A stretch of 39,853 nt of DNA. It comes from Bacteroidia bacterium (GTDB lineage Bacteria; Bacteroidota; Bacteroidia; B-17B0; Aurantibacillaceae). Under the pieces are notes generated by a model, which ran no database searches, was not told the DNA's origin, and saw only the letters and a list, made by a program, of their open reading frames with translations. This document shows positions 1-9,155 of this stretch, one piece after another. A program made the translations under genes and the position numbers. Position 1 is the stretch's first letter. Every line of letters begins with the position of its first letter. The stretch covers positions 1-39,853 of the forward strand of contig JAOAHO010000025.1 in NCBI GenBank assembly GCA_026415195.1, in the 5' to 3' direction.

Positions 1-159
<159 letters not shown>

Positions 160-274
160 ACTAAATCTACATCACACCTCCTTGGCTCCGCACTAAGCTC
201 TTCTCCCTCATTCGGGTTCTTTTCTCTCCACTCTTGTCAACGAACGTCTTCTTTATCCCCCAAAAATGGGACGG

Positions 275-306
275 CAAATGTATTAACTTTTTTTATTCTA
301 ACCAAA
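275..306 (-). promoter_or_regulatory. rRNA operon promoter of Bacteroidota type
   Basis: On the minus strand there is TTTG (306-303), a 20-bp spacer and TACATTTG (282-275). This fits the Bacteroidota primary-sigma consensus TTTG (-33) and TAnnTTTG (-7), whose usual spacing is close to 19-20 bp. The start point would lie near 268, giving a leader of about 110 nt before the mature 16S end at 159. Position and direction fit transcription of the 16S gene. Confidence 0.8.
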
Positions 307-341
307 AAATTTTACAGAATTTTGAATAAAATATTAACAAA

Positions 342-1649
342 ATTAAAATCCTAATCGTAACATATTATTGGCCTCCCTCCGGTGGCTCTGGGGTTCAGCG
401 ATGGTTGAAATTCGTAAAATATTTATCCAGATTATCACGGTTGGAAATAACAGTAGTTACACCGGAAAATCCGGAATATCCAGAAATTGATGAAAAACTA
501 TGCCAGGAAATACCCGAAAACATCAGGATTGTAAAAGTAAAAACCAAAGAACCATTTAATGTTTATAAAAAACTTACAGGCACAAAAAGTATTAAAGCAG
601 GTTTTTTTAATGAAAGAAAAAAAAATACCCTCTTGCAAAATATCTTTATCTGGATTCGTGGAAACTTTTTCATTCCAGATGCACGAAAAGGTTGGGTAGG
701 CCCGGCTGTGGATTACATTAAAAATCATTACAAACAATATCATTGGGATATCGTTATCACTACCGGACCACCGCATTCCACGCACATTATCGGCCTTAAA
801 TTAAAAACCCTTTTTAAGAATCTGATCTGGATAACGGATTTCCGTGACCCTTGGACACAAATTGATTTCTTTCACAAACTCATGCTTTGGCCTCATGCCC
901 GATACCTGCATTATCGATTGGAAAAAAAAGTCATATGCCATTCTGATGCCGTCATATGTGTAGGGAAAAATATCATGAAATACTTCATGAAACTGGATGA
1001 AAAAAATAAAAATAAATTTTATTTCATACCCAACGGCTTTGATGCCGAAGATTTTTCAAACATCACACCAAAAGAAAAAAATAACGATTGGATTATTCTT
1101 ACTCATAACGGCACTGTCAATGCCGATCGAAATCAACCTGCTTTCTGGGAAGCCTTCAGGGATTTTTTGAATGAAAATCAAAGTATGAAAAAAAAAATTA
1201 TTATACGTTTGGTTGGAAGAGCCGATACAGAAGTTTTAAATTCCATCAGCAACAACAAAATTGATGAATACGTGCAAATTATTCCCTATGTGGATCATAA
1301 TAAATCGATTGAATATCTTATGGAAAGCGATTATTTGCTTTTATTCATCAACAGGGTTCCACATGCCAAAGGAATTTTGACAGGCAAGATTTTTGAATAT
1401 ATCGGCAGCGGAAAACCCATTATCTGCATCGGCCCCAAAGACGGTGAGGCTTCAATGATTATTGAGGAAACCTCCTCGGGAATTTGTATCGAATTTGATG
1501 ACAAAGTCGCTATAAAAAAAGTGTTTGAAGAAATTGCAAAAGGTAATTTTACCAAACAAAATCATAACCAAAGCAGATCCAACTATAGCAGAGAGGCGCT
1601 GACACAAAAATTATGGAGTGTTATTGATACTCTTACATCAAAAAAATAA
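342..1649 (+). CDS. Glycosyltransferase, GT-B fold (group 1/GT4-like)
   Basis: This is probably a glycosyl transferase that builds cell-surface polysaccharide or glycolipid. The C-terminal half shows the Rossmann donor-binding part, with a VGRAD strand, the GKIFEYIGSGKPIICIG segment that contacts the nucleotide sugar, and a following EETSSG stretch. The first ATG/TTG/GTG in frame that gives a long ORF is TTG at 405. However, codons 342-404 remain open and encode ILIVTYYWPPSGGSGVQRW, the glycine-rich acceptor loop typical of the N-terminus of this family, so the true protein starts upstream. Between the in-frame stop at 327-329 and this motif the only plausible starts are ATT at 342 (reading MKILIVTYYW) or ATT at 333. 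The gene diverges from the rRNA promoter and is followed 15 bp later by yebC. The acceptor and the sugar cannot be told. Confidence 0.85.
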   Translation: MKILIVTYYWPPSGGSGVQRWLKFVKYLSRLSRLEITVVTPENPEYPEIDEKLCQEIPENIRIVKVKTKEPFNVYKKLTGTKSIKAGFFNERKKNTLLQNIFIWIRGNFFIPDARKGWVGPAVDYIKNHYKQYHWDIVITTGPPHSTHIIGLKLKTLFKNLIWITDFRDPWTQIDFFHKLMLWPHARYLHYRLEKKVICHSDAVICVGKNIMKYFMKLDEKNKNKFYFIPNGFDAEDFSNITPKEKNNDWIILTHNGTVNADRNQPAFWEAFRDFLNENQSMKKKIIIRLVGRADTEVLNSISNNKIDEYVQIIPYVDHNKSIEYLMESDYLLLFINRVPHAKGILTGKIFEYIGSGKPIICIGPKDGEASMIIEETSSGICIEFDDKVAIKKVFEEIAKGNFTKQNHNQSRSNYSREALTQKLWSVIDTLTSKK

Positions 1650-1664
1650 ATTTGCAGACAGAAT

Positions 1665-2393
1665 ATGGGAAGGATATTTGAAAAAAGGAAAGAAACCATG
1701 TTCAAGCGCTATGCCAAAATGGCCAAAGCGTTTACGAAAATCGGTCGTGACATTGTGATCGCTGTTAAATCCGGCGGCCCCGACCCTGCGCTTAACCCTA
1801 AACTTCGTTTGGTATTGGCGAATGCCAAAGCTGTTAATATGCCCAAAGCAAACATTGAAGCAGCAATAAAAAGAGCTACTGAAAAAAACACAGGCAATTA
1901 CGAAGAAATTATTTATGAAGGGTATGCCCCGCATGGTGTCGCAATGCTGGTGGAATGCACGAGCGATAATCCCACCCGAACCGTAGCTAATGTAAGGATG
2001 TATTTTAACCGTGCAGGCGGTAGTTTGGGTACATCGGGTTCTGTTTCTTTCATGTTTGAGCACAAGGCCGTTTTTAAAATACCCGTTCAGAAAGTCTCCA
2101 GAGACGAGATGGAGTTTGAACTCATTGATTATGGACTTGAAGAACTGAATGAAGACCCTGAAAACAATCAATGGATCATCATCACGGCATTCAAAGATTT
2201 CGGAAAAATGGCCGAATTTCTTGAAAACAAAAACATTGAAATTATTGAAAGCAATAAAATTTATGTTCCAGTCAATACGGTGGAACTCGGGCCCGGCGAA
2301 TTCAAAGAAATAGAAGCTCTGATTGAAAAAATGGAAGAGGATGATGATATTGCCAATGTGTATCATAACGCAGTGTTAAGCGGAGGCCACTGA
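1665..2393 (+). CDS. yebC: YebC/PmpR/TACO1 family protein
   Basis: A 242-residue cytoplasmic protein of the YebC/PmpR (TACO1) family, of normal family length. Diagnostic stretches are the N-terminal KMAKAFTKIGRDIVIAVKSG, the NAKAVNMPKANIEAAIKRAT helix segment, and the YEGYAPHGVAMLVE strand that opens the second domain. Family members were described first as DNA-binding regulators; the mitochondrial homologue TACO1 is a translation activator, and more recent work links bacterial members to ribosome stalling. The exact role here is therefore open. The stop TGA (2391-2393) overlaps the start ATG of recJ by one base, so the two are almost certainly cotranscribed. A same-length antisense ORF over the gene is a shadow. 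Confidence 0.95.
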   Translation: MGRIFEKRKETMFKRYAKMAKAFTKIGRDIVIAVKSGGPDPALNPKLRLVLANAKAVNMPKANIEAAIKRATEKNTGNYEEIIYEGYAPHGVAMLVECTSDNPTRTVANVRMYFNRAGGSLGTSGSVSFMFEHKAVFKIPVQKVSRDEMEFELIDYGLEELNEDPENNQWIIITAFKDFGKMAEFLENKNIEIIESNKIYVPVNTVELGPGEFKEIEALIEKMEEDDDIANVYHNAVLSGGH

Positions 2394-4105
2394 TGACTAT
2401 TAAAAAAAGATGGAATATCTTCGATCCTTTGCCGTATAAATCTGACATTGAAGAAATCAGGCAACAAGTCAGAGTAGATTCAATCATCGGTTCTTTACTT
2501 TTTCAGCGAGGCCTGAAAAATTATAAAGAAATTAAAGATTTTTTTTGCATTGATTTGTCCAAACTGCATCCTCCGGAACTGATGTCGGATATGGATGTGG
2601 CCGGCAAAAGGCTGATCAAGGCCATTCAAAGCGGCGAAAAAATACTGGTATATGGGGATTATGACGTGGACGGCACCACTGCCGTGGCATTGTTCTATTC
2701 TTTTTTAAAGAAATGTAATGCCGATGCCGGCTATTACCTACCCGACCGCTATTCAGAGGGTTACGGTTTGTCGTTTGAAGGCATAGATTTTGCCGAAGCC
2801 AATGGCTACTCATTAATAGTTACCCTGGATTGCGGCATTAAGTCGCATGATAAAATAAATTATGCTGTTTCAAAAGGAATTGACGTGATTGTTTGCGACC
2901 ACCACCTTCCGCCCGATGTGCTTCCTGCAGCATATGCCATACTCAATCCAAAAAAGAAACATTGCCCATATCCTTACAAAGATTTAACCGGTTGTGGCAT
3001 TGGTTTTAAGTTAGTGCAACATCTTAACCATTTACTGGAAGTTAATGAAAATATTTACGAATATTTAGACTTAGTGGCACTCAGCATTGGGGCGGATATT
3101 GTCCCCATCACGGGTGAAAATCGAATAATGACCCATTTCGGACTTCAAAAAATAAACCAAAACCCAAGACCTGCCATTAAAGCATTAAATTACCTTTTGA
3201 GTAATGAGGACACTTATGATGTGAGTAAGATCGTCTTTACAATCGGACCACGAATAAACTCTGCAGGCAGGATTAGCCATGGTAAACTGGCAGTGGAATT
3301 CCTTGCATCGGAAGATGAAGAGGAAGCACTGATTCTGGCACAAGAAATCGATAAGCTTAATGAACAACGCAAGACACTTGACAGTAAAGTAACCCAGGAT
3401 GCTATAGAACAAGCCGAATTAAAAGGACTTGACGGAAAAAAAACCGTTGTTGTGGCCAGTGAAGACTGGCACAAGGGTGTTATAGGGATTGTGGCATCCA
3501 GAATTATTGACAGGCACTACCGGCCCACCATTGTTTTTTGTAAACAAAATGATAAATGGGTGGGCAGCGGAAGAAGCATTCCTGGTTTCGATTTATATGC
3601 CGCGCTCGAACAATGCAGTAATTATATCGAACAATTCGGCGGACACACTTTTGCTGCAGGACTTACCGTTAATGATAAAGATTTAAATGATTTCATCCAA
3701 AATTTTGAAAATTTTGCACAATCAATCCTGCATGATGATCTCTTAATTCCCACTATCGATATCGCAGCCGAATTACCTTTACACCAAATTCGCCATGATT
3801 TTATAGAAGTTTTAAACAGATTTGCTCCTTTCGGTCCGGAAAATATGAACCCTACCTTTTGTGCCTATAATGTTTATGATGTTGGATGGTGCAAGGTGGT
3901 GGGAATCAACAGTTTGAAAATGGAACTTTACCAGAAAGAAAATCCCGCAAAACGTTTTCAGGCAATTGCTTACGGACTGGGTGATTTTTTTCCGATTATC
4001 CACAGAAAACAACCGGTACACATAGCCTATAAAATATTAAGGAAAAAAAAGAAAAATCAGGATTACCTATTGCTGCAAATAGAAGACATTCGAACTGATT
4101 ACTAA
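2393..4105 (+). CDS. recJ: Single-stranded-DNA-specific exonuclease RecJ
   Basis: A 5'-3' single-strand DNA exonuclease of recombination and mismatch repair. The 570 residues have the DHH phosphoesterase layout: motif I DYDVDG (residues 89-94), motif II around DCG (146-148), motif III CDHH (168-171), and the DHHA1 domain with [15 protein letters not shown] and [11 protein letters not shown] near residues 395-425. A RecJ-type OB domain follows, with [11 protein letters not shown] at its beginning. All metal-binding aspartates and histidines that can be seen are intact. The start overlaps the yebC stop by one base. The stop TAA (4103-4105) overlaps the stop TAG of the convergent dnaJ gene (4104-4102). 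Confidence 0.96.
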   Translation: MTIKKRWNIFDPLPYKSDIEEIRQQVRVDSIIGSLLFQRGLKNYKEIKDFFCIDLSKLHPPELMSDMDVAGKRLIKAIQSGEKILVYGDYDVDGTTAVALFYSFLKKCNADAGYYLPDRYSEGYGLSFEGIDFAEANGYSLIVTLDCGIKSHDKINYAVSKGIDVIVCDHHLPPDVLPAAYAILNPKKKHCPYPYKDLTGCGIGFKLVQHLNHLLEVNENIYEYLDLVALSIGADIVPITGENRIMTHFGLQKINQNPRPAIKALNYLLSNEDTYDVSKIVFTIGPRINSAGRISHGKLAVEFLASEDEEEALILAQEIDKLNEQRKTLDSKVTQDAIEQAELKGLDGKKTVVVASEDWHKGVIGIVASRIIDRHYRPTIVFCKQNDKWVGSGRSIPGFDLYAALEQCSNYIEQFGGHTFAAGLTVNDKDLNDFIQNFENFAQSILHDDLLIPTIDIAAELPLHQIRHDFIEVLNRFAPFGPENMNPTFCAYNVYDVGWCKVVGINSLKMELYQKENPAKRFQAIAYGLGDFFPIIHRKQPVHIAYKILRKKKKNQDYLLLQIEDIRTDY

Positions 4106-5244
4106 TGTTCAAAATACTCCTTCATCCTTTCAAAGAAGCTTTTGTTTTTTCCGTTTTTTCCGGGATGGAAATTGGACGACTCGTTTAACTTTTCAAGAAG
4201 ACGGCGTTCATCCGGAGAGACATTTTTTGGTACAAAAACATTGACTTCCACCAGAAGGTCGCCGATTATCCTGGAATTAATATCTGGAAGTCCCTTACCT
4301 TTCAGACGTAATACTTTACCGCTGTGTGTTCCGGGTTCTATTTTGATTTTAGCTTTTCCTTCGAGCAGTGGAATTTCAGTCTGAGTTCCCAAAACAGCTT
4401 CAGGAATACTAATGTAAAGCGGGTAGATAAGATGTTGCCCCTCACGCTTAAAATGCGGATGTTCAATTTCCTCGATCTGTACGATTAAATCTCCATTAAT
4501 ACCGCCATTAGGGGCAGCATTTCCTTTACCCGACAAACTTAACTGCATGCCATCGGATACCCCAGCAGGTATGCGTATATTGATGGTTTCTTCACCTTTT
4601 ACAAGCCCGCTACCCCTGCAATCCAAACATTTGTCTTTAATGATTTTTCCAGAACCATGACAAACGGGACATGTGGTTTGGGTTTGCATTGCCCCCAAAA
4701 TGGTCTGTTGAACTTTCACGTATACTCCTGATCCTCCGCACATGCCACAAGTGGTAAGCCCTCCGCCTTTTGCACCGGTTCCGGAACATGTCCTGCATAT
4801 TACATCTTTATGTACTTTGATATTCTTTTCAACCCCTCGGGCAATTTCTTCTAACGTCAGTTTTACCTTAATTCTTAGGTTACTGCCTTTTTGGACTTTT
4901 CTTCCACTACGCCTTCCCGTTGAAAAGCCAAAGGCATCTCCAAAAATATCTCCGAAGTGGGCAAAAATGTCATCAATATCCATTCCTGCCCCTGAAAATC
5001 CTCCTGCTCCGGCAGCGCCACCCAATCCGGCATGGCCAAATTGATCATATCGTGATCTTTTCTCAGGGTCACTGAGCACCTCATATGCCTCGGCTGCTTC
5101 TTTAAATTTTTCCTCGGCTTCTTTATCACCCGGATTTTTGTCGGGATGATATTTGATGGCTAATTTACGATAGGCCTTTTTTATCTCTTCAGCCGAGGCA
5201 TTGCGTGGAACACCAAGTATTTCGTAGTAATCTCTTTTTGACAT
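4102..5244 (-). CDS. dnaJ: Chaperone DnaJ (Hsp40)
   Basis: Co-chaperone that brings clients to DnaK and stimulates its ATPase. The 380 residues carry the full type I layout: a J domain with the HPD triad (33-35), a G/F-rich linker (about 70-110), and four zinc repeats [24 protein letters not shown] and CLDCRGSG (starting near 150, 166, 192 and 206). The two C-terminal substrate-binding domains follow, with a GDLIVQI stretch and the usual PEAVLGT. All zinc cysteines are present. The gene lies 9 bp downstream of grpE, the nucleotide exchange factor of the same cycle. dnaK itself is not in the window. Confidence 0.98.
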   Translation of the reverse strand: MSKRDYYEILGVPRNASAEEIKKAYRKLAIKYHPDKNPGDKEAEEKFKEAAEAYEVLSDPEKRSRYDQFGHAGLGGAAGAGGFSGAGMDIDDIFAHFGDIFGDAFGFSTGRRSGRKVQKGSNLRIKVKLTLEEIARGVEKNIKVHKDVICRTCSGTGAKGGGLTTCGMCGGSGVYVKVQQTILGAMQTQTTCPVCHGSGKIIKDKCLDCRGSGLVKGEETINIRIPAGVSDGMQLSLSGKGNAAPNGGINGDLIVQIEEIEHPHFKREGQHLIYPLYISIPEAVLGTQTEIPLLEGKAKIKIEPGTHSGKVLRLKGKGLPDINSRIIGDLLVEVNVFVPKNVSPDERRLLEKLNESSNFHPGKNGKNKSFFERMKEYFEH

Positions 5245-5253
5245 AACTTTTTT

Positions 5254-5874
5254 TTATCCACCAACCACCACTTTTGCCGGGCGTATAACCCTGTCGTAAA
5301 GTTTATATCCCTTTTCAACCTCATCCATCACCTTGCCTTTCAGCGACTCTTTAGTCGCGGTTACCTGGGTAATGGCTTCCATGAATTCCGGATTGAATAA
5401 TTCACCTACGGAATTCATGGGTTCAAGCCCTTTCTGCTTAAGCAATTGTAATAACTTATTGTATATTAATTGAAACCCTTCTTTCAGTTTTTCTGAATCT
5501 TCAATGTTTTTATTGTGCTTAATGGCACGGTCAAAATCATCCAACACCGGAAGAATATGCTTCAATATATCTTCACCTGAATATTTAATCCAATCTGTTT
5601 TTTCTTTTTGAATCCTTCGGCGATAATTTTCAAATTCCGAGTAAAGCCGAAGGTACTTGTCGTTAAGTTCATCGATTTTTGTTTTTAAAAAAGCTATTTC
5701 ATTTTCCTGATTAGTGCTTTCTTTTTCTTGTTGTTCGTTCAGATCCAAACCCGGATCCGGCAAATCCTGATGCCCTGAACTATCTTCTTTACTCAAGGAC
5801 TCTTCAGGTTGAATCCCGTTCAATGAACCGGCTGAAGCGTCATTGACTTCTTTGATGTTTTCTTTTTCTTCCAT
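5254..5874 (-). CDS. grpE: Nucleotide exchange factor GrpE
   Basis: Exchange factor that releases ADP from DnaK. The N-terminal 60 residues are acidic and low in complexity, followed by a long helix (NEIAFLKTKIDELNDKYLRL, then SEFENYRRRIQKEK). The C-terminal beta domain carries the signature GELFNPEFMEAI and ends DRVIRPAKVVVGG, as in the family. The open frame extends to a TTG at 5880, but the ATG at 5874, two codons in, is the better start (206 residues). It sits 9 bp upstream of dnaJ and about 60 bp downstream of the thioredoxin/OmpA-like gene on the same strand. Confidence 0.97.
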   Translation of the reverse strand: MEEKENIKEVNDASAGSLNGIQPEESLSKEDSSGHQDLPDPGLDLNEQQEKESTNQENEIAFLKTKIDELNDKYLRLYSEFENYRRRIQKEKTDWIKYSGEDILKHILPVLDDFDRAIKHNKNIEDSEKLKEGFQLIYNKLLQLLKQKGLEPMNSVGELFNPEFMEAITQVTATKESLKGKVMDEVEKGYKLYDRVIRPAKVVVGG

Positions 5875-5934
5875 GATCAACTGTAAATTTGTCTTATCAA
5901 AAAAATTGCCAGGCTTAAAATACAGGAAAAAATG

Positions 5935-7149
5935 TCAGTTTTTGGAGATAATAATTTGAACACGTTGATTTTCAAGGTGCATTTTTTCGTCGCAGTTCTT
6001 TAACTGGCAATTAACTATAGGTTCAGAGTTCCCTTTCCCCAGGGTGGTAATTGAAGCAGCCGGAAAACCCTTTGATACAAAAAAGTTTTTAATAAGTTGG
6101 GCTTGTCTAATGCTTATCGCTGCAGCGCTTTTAGAATCAATATTGGTGGCTGAGTGAGCAATTATCAGTACTTTTAATTTTTTGTTTTTTAAGAGCATTT
6201 CAGCCAATGATTGCAATGAACGTATATCTTCAGCGCTCAATTTAGTGTTGTTGGCCGCATACTCCATTTTCTTGGTTACATTAACTTCCTCAACACTGCC
6301 TCTCATGCTTTCTTTTTCATAATCGGCTGTTAATTTATAGGAAAGGGAAGATGGAATGTAGAATTCAAACCCCGACTCGGTGTTTTTGGCATCCATTATT
6401 TTTTTTCCACTCAGGGTATACAGTGCAATGGGATCCGTAGTAATGATATTGGTGCCATTTTCGATTTTCATGATAAAATCCTGATTCATTTTAATATCTT
6501 CCAATGAAAACATCCCTTTATCATCTGTTCGGGTAACTCCTACGGTGTCATAATATTGATTAAAAAGGTAAAGCTTTGCATATGTAAATCTTTCATTTAT
6601 GTTTGAACTGTAAGCAACATAAGCATTGATTTCTTTGCGTTGAGGAAGAATGTTTTTGTGTTGGTCTAACAAATCTTCCACATAGGTCAGGGTTGGATTT
6701 ACGGAAATAATTTTTCCATGATTATCAATCAAAAAATCAGATGGTAATTTGTTAATACCGAATTTTCTACAAATTTCATCCTGATACCCCCTAACTGCCA
6801 CTGCGTTTACGGCATCCTCAATAGAATCGGATTTCATGGCAGACACCCATGCATTTCGGTCGGACTGAACCGCAATGCATACCAATTCAAATCCGTCGAT
6901 ATCGCGAAATAATGCATTCTTATATCTTTTGATAAAATTTTTGTAAAAAGGGTGATATTTTCTGCTTGATGAAACCGAACTGCTCCAGAAATGTATCAAA
7001 ACAAAACGATTCAGATAAGGCATATTCATACTGATCATTTTTCCCTGATGACCGTTTAATAATAGGGAAGGAGCATTGTCTCCCACATTGAGTTGTGCTA
7101 ATCCGTTTGAAGCCAAAAATAAAAATATATAAAACTTAAAAAAATTCAT
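5935..7149 (-). CDS. Secreted thioredoxin-like/OmpA-like fusion protein lacking redox cysteines
   Basis: 404 residues with a Sec signal peptide (hydrophobic residues 5-16, likely cleavage near residue 19). A TlpA/AhpC-TSA thioredoxin fold follows (about 22-165), then a small beta-sandwich region resembling carboxypeptidase-regulatory or CNA-B repeats (about 175-240), and a C-terminal OmpA-type peptidoglycan-binding domain (about 295-404) with LKVLIIAHSATN, SIRQAQLIKNFFVSKG and NQRVQIII. Where active thioredoxins read FWASWCGPCR, this protein reads FWSSSVSSSR, so both redox cysteines are replaced (Val and Ser) with no length change. It cannot do disulfide chemistry through that site; a binding or anchoring role in the periplasm is more likely (inference). 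Its start overlaps the murA stop by 4 nt (ATGA), so it is cotranscribed with a peptidoglycan synthesis gene. Confidence 0.85.
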   Translation of the reverse strand: MNFFKFYIFLFLASNGLAQLNVGDNAPSLLLNGHQGKMISMNMPYLNRFVLIHFWSSSVSSSRKYHPFYKNFIKRYKNALFRDIDGFELVCIAVQSDRNAWVSAMKSDSIEDAVNAVAVRGYQDEICRKFGINKLPSDFLIDNHGKIISVNPTLTYVEDLLDQHKNILPQRKEINAYVAYSSNINERFTYAKLYLFNQYYDTVGVTRTDDKGMFSLEDIKMNQDFIMKIENGTNIITTDPIALYTLSGKKIMDAKNTESGFEFYIPSSLSYKLTADYEKESMRGSVEEVNVTKKMEYAANNTKLSAEDIRSLQSLAEMLLKNKKLKVLIIAHSATNIDSKSAAAISIRQAQLIKNFFVSKGFPAASITTLGKGNSEPIVNCQLKNCDEKMHLENQRVQIIISKN

Positions 7150-8459
7150 GGTTTATCCTTCCTGATAATTTCGGCTCCAAGTGCATTCAAACGTTGATCG
7201 ATGAATTGGTACCCCCTGTCAATCTGATTGATGTTATATATGGTGCTTTTCCCTTTTGCACTTAAGGCGGCAATCAGAAGTGCCACGCCTGCCCTGATAT
7301 CGGGGCTGGCCATTTGAATGGCTTTAAGATGATTTTTTCTTGCAAGCCCCATGACCACCGCCCTGTGTGGATCGCAAAGAATGATTTGGGCCCCCATATC
7401 GATGAGTTTGTCAACGAAAAATAAACGACTTTCAAACATTTTTTGATGTATCAGAACATTTCCTCTTGCCTGAACGGCCGTAACCAGAGCAATGCTTATT
7501 AAATCGGGGGTAAAACCCGGCCATGGTGCATCGCTGATGGTCATGACGGAACCATCCAAAAAAGTTTCGATTTCGTAGATTTCCTGGGGTGGTATATGAA
7601 TATCGTCATCTTTCCTGACCAATTTTATCCCAAGTCTTGAGAAAATCTCGGGGATAATACCCAAATCAGGATAGGAAACATTTTTTATGGTTATGTCGGA
7701 CTGGGTAAGGGCAGCAAGCCCGATGAATGAACCCACTTCAATCATATCGGGCAGCAGCCTATGTTCTGTTCCTTTAAGATACTTTACACCTTCTATGGTA
7801 AGAAGATTGGAACCAATGCCTGAAATTTTCGCTCCCATTCTGTTCAACATTCCGCATAACTGGCGAATGTAAGGTTCACATGCGGCATTAAAAATTGTGG
7901 TTACACCTTCTGCCATGACTGAAGCCATGATAATATTTGCTGTTCCGGTAACCGAGGCTTCGTCCAGCAGCATGTATTTGCCTACCAGTTTGTCGGCTTT
8001 AACCGTGTAAATATTCGTGTCCGGATTAAATTCAAATTTTGCGCCCAATTCTCTGAATCCATAGATATGCGTATCTATTCTTCTCCTTCCTATTTTATCT
8101 CCTCCTGGCTTTGTCATGTAAGCCTTACCAAACCGGGCAAGCAGAGGCCCCATTAACATGATGCTTCCCCTAAGGCTCCCCCCTTTTTTCTTAAATTCGT
8201 CGGAAATCAGGTAATCAATGTTGACGTTTTGAGCTTCAAAAGTATAAGTGTGATTGTCGATTTTACTTACTTTTACCCCAAGGTCGGACAAAAGTTCTAT
8301 AAGCTTTAACACATCCACAATGCACGGGATGTTCGATACGGTAACTTTTTCGGGGGTTAACAGAACTGCGCACAGAATCTGGAGGGCTTCATTCTTTGCC
8401 CCCTGGGGTACCAGTTTTCCCTTGAGTCTTTTACCACCGATAACTTCAAAAAAAGCCAT
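7146..8459 (-). CDS. murA: UDP-N-acetylglucosamine 1-carboxyvinyltransferase MurA
   Basis: Cytoplasmic enzyme that transfers enolpyruvate from PEP to UDP-GlcNAc, the first committed step of peptidoglycan synthesis. The 437 residues match the family (about 420-440) with the N-terminal GAKNEALQIL (Lys-Asn of the active site, about 22-23), the catalytic loop, SVTGTANIIMASVM in the second domain, and the late PDIRAGVALLIAAL stretch. In the catalytic loop the usual Cys of GGCxIG is Asp: KPGGDKIGRRRIDTH, with Asp at residue 121. The Cys-to-Asp form is known to be active and insensitive to fosfomycin in other bacteria. The gene starts directly after the DUF4290 stop and overlaps the next gene by 4 nt. 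Confidence 0.97.
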   Translation of the reverse strand: MAFFEVIGGKRLKGKLVPQGAKNEALQILCAVLLTPEKVTVSNIPCIVDVLKLIELLSDLGVKVSKIDNHTYTFEAQNVNIDYLISDEFKKKGGSLRGSIMLMGPLLARFGKAYMTKPGGDKIGRRRIDTHIYGFRELGAKFEFNPDTNIYTVKADKLVGKYMLLDEASVTGTANIIMASVMAEGVTTIFNAACEPYIRQLCGMLNRMGAKISGIGSNLLTIEGVKYLKGTEHRLLPDMIEVGSFIGLAALTQSDITIKNVSYPDLGIIPEIFSRLGIKLVRKDDDIHIPPQEIYEIETFLDGSVMTISDAPWPGFTPDLISIALVTAVQARGNVLIHQKMFESRLFFVDKLIDMGAQIILCDPHRAVVMGLARKNHLKAIQMASPDIRAGVALLIAALSAKGKSTIYNINQIDRGYQFIDQRLNALGAEIIRKDKP

Positions 8460-9077
8460 TTATTTTCTGTGATTGTTGCGATGAAACCTGTTTTTAACTT
8501 TTTTGAAGTGCTTCTTGTTTTGATTGCCACGTAATTCTTCGTGCGAAGATAGAGTAAGGCCTTCCGAGGCCTTCAGGCCGCCCTCCGACAATGCATTCAA
8601 ATGCTGGAAAACCACATCGTCTCCGATTTGCTCCTTGTTCCAATTCATGTAGGATTTTTTCAGATGATTGGCTATTTGACGAATGAGTTCATTCTTTTCA
8701 TCTCCTTCCGGAAGGGATTTTGCTTTTTCAATGATCCTTTCAATTGTTCTGCCGTAAGGCCTGAATTTTATTTTTTTTGTAGGATAAGGAATTTTCTCCG
8801 GTGGGGTATGATTGCTCTTAAGATCTGGCTTGGGAAAGGGGCTATCGATATCAAGTTTGTTTTCCGACATGATAAACAAATGATCCCATAATTTGTGATG
8901 AAAATCCTGAGAGTCACGCAACTGCGGATTCATATTCCCCATCACTTCAATGATGGCGCGGGCACACAAATTCCGCTCTTCACGATCGGGAATTTCACAA
9001 CAGTACTGAATCCATTCATGTATATACCTCCCATATTCAGGAAGCAATAGTTTTTTTCTTTGGGTATTATAAGCCAT
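8460..9077 (-). CDS. DUF4290 family protein
   Basis: A 205-residue soluble protein that I recognise as the Bacteroidota-restricted DUF4290 family. Typical stretches are YNTQRKKLLLPEYGRYIHEW, DREERNLCARAIIEVMGNMN and FHHKLWDHLFIMSENKLDID. The first 180 residues look mostly helical; the last 25 are very basic (KKHFKKVKNRFHRNNHRK), suggesting contact with nucleic acid or membrane. No function is known to me. Its stop codon TAA is immediately followed by the ATG of murA, so it is almost surely translated from the same mRNA. A link to cell-wall synthesis is inferred from this context only. Confidence 0.88.
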   Translation of the reverse strand: MAYNTQRKKLLLPEYGRYIHEWIQYCCEIPDREERNLCARAIIEVMGNMNPQLRDSQDFHHKLWDHLFIMSENKLDIDSPFPKPDLKSNHTPPEKIPYPTKKIKFRPYGRTIERIIEKAKSLPEGDEKNELIRQIANHLKKSYMNWNKEQIGDDVVFQHLNALSEGGLKASEGLTLSSHEELRGNQNKKHFKKVKNRFHRNNHRK

Positions 9078-9155
9078 TTATGTAAAAATATCGATTTTAA
9101 ACATTAAAAAAAAAGGGTAACAAAAAGAAATCAAAAAGTATTTGTTAGTTACTCA

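Noticed and set aside
1638-2366. A 242-codon ORF on the minus strand opposite yebC
   Set aside because: It is a full-length antisense shadow of the clear YebC gene, rich in Phe, Asn and His as expected from reversed codons, with no recognisable domain.
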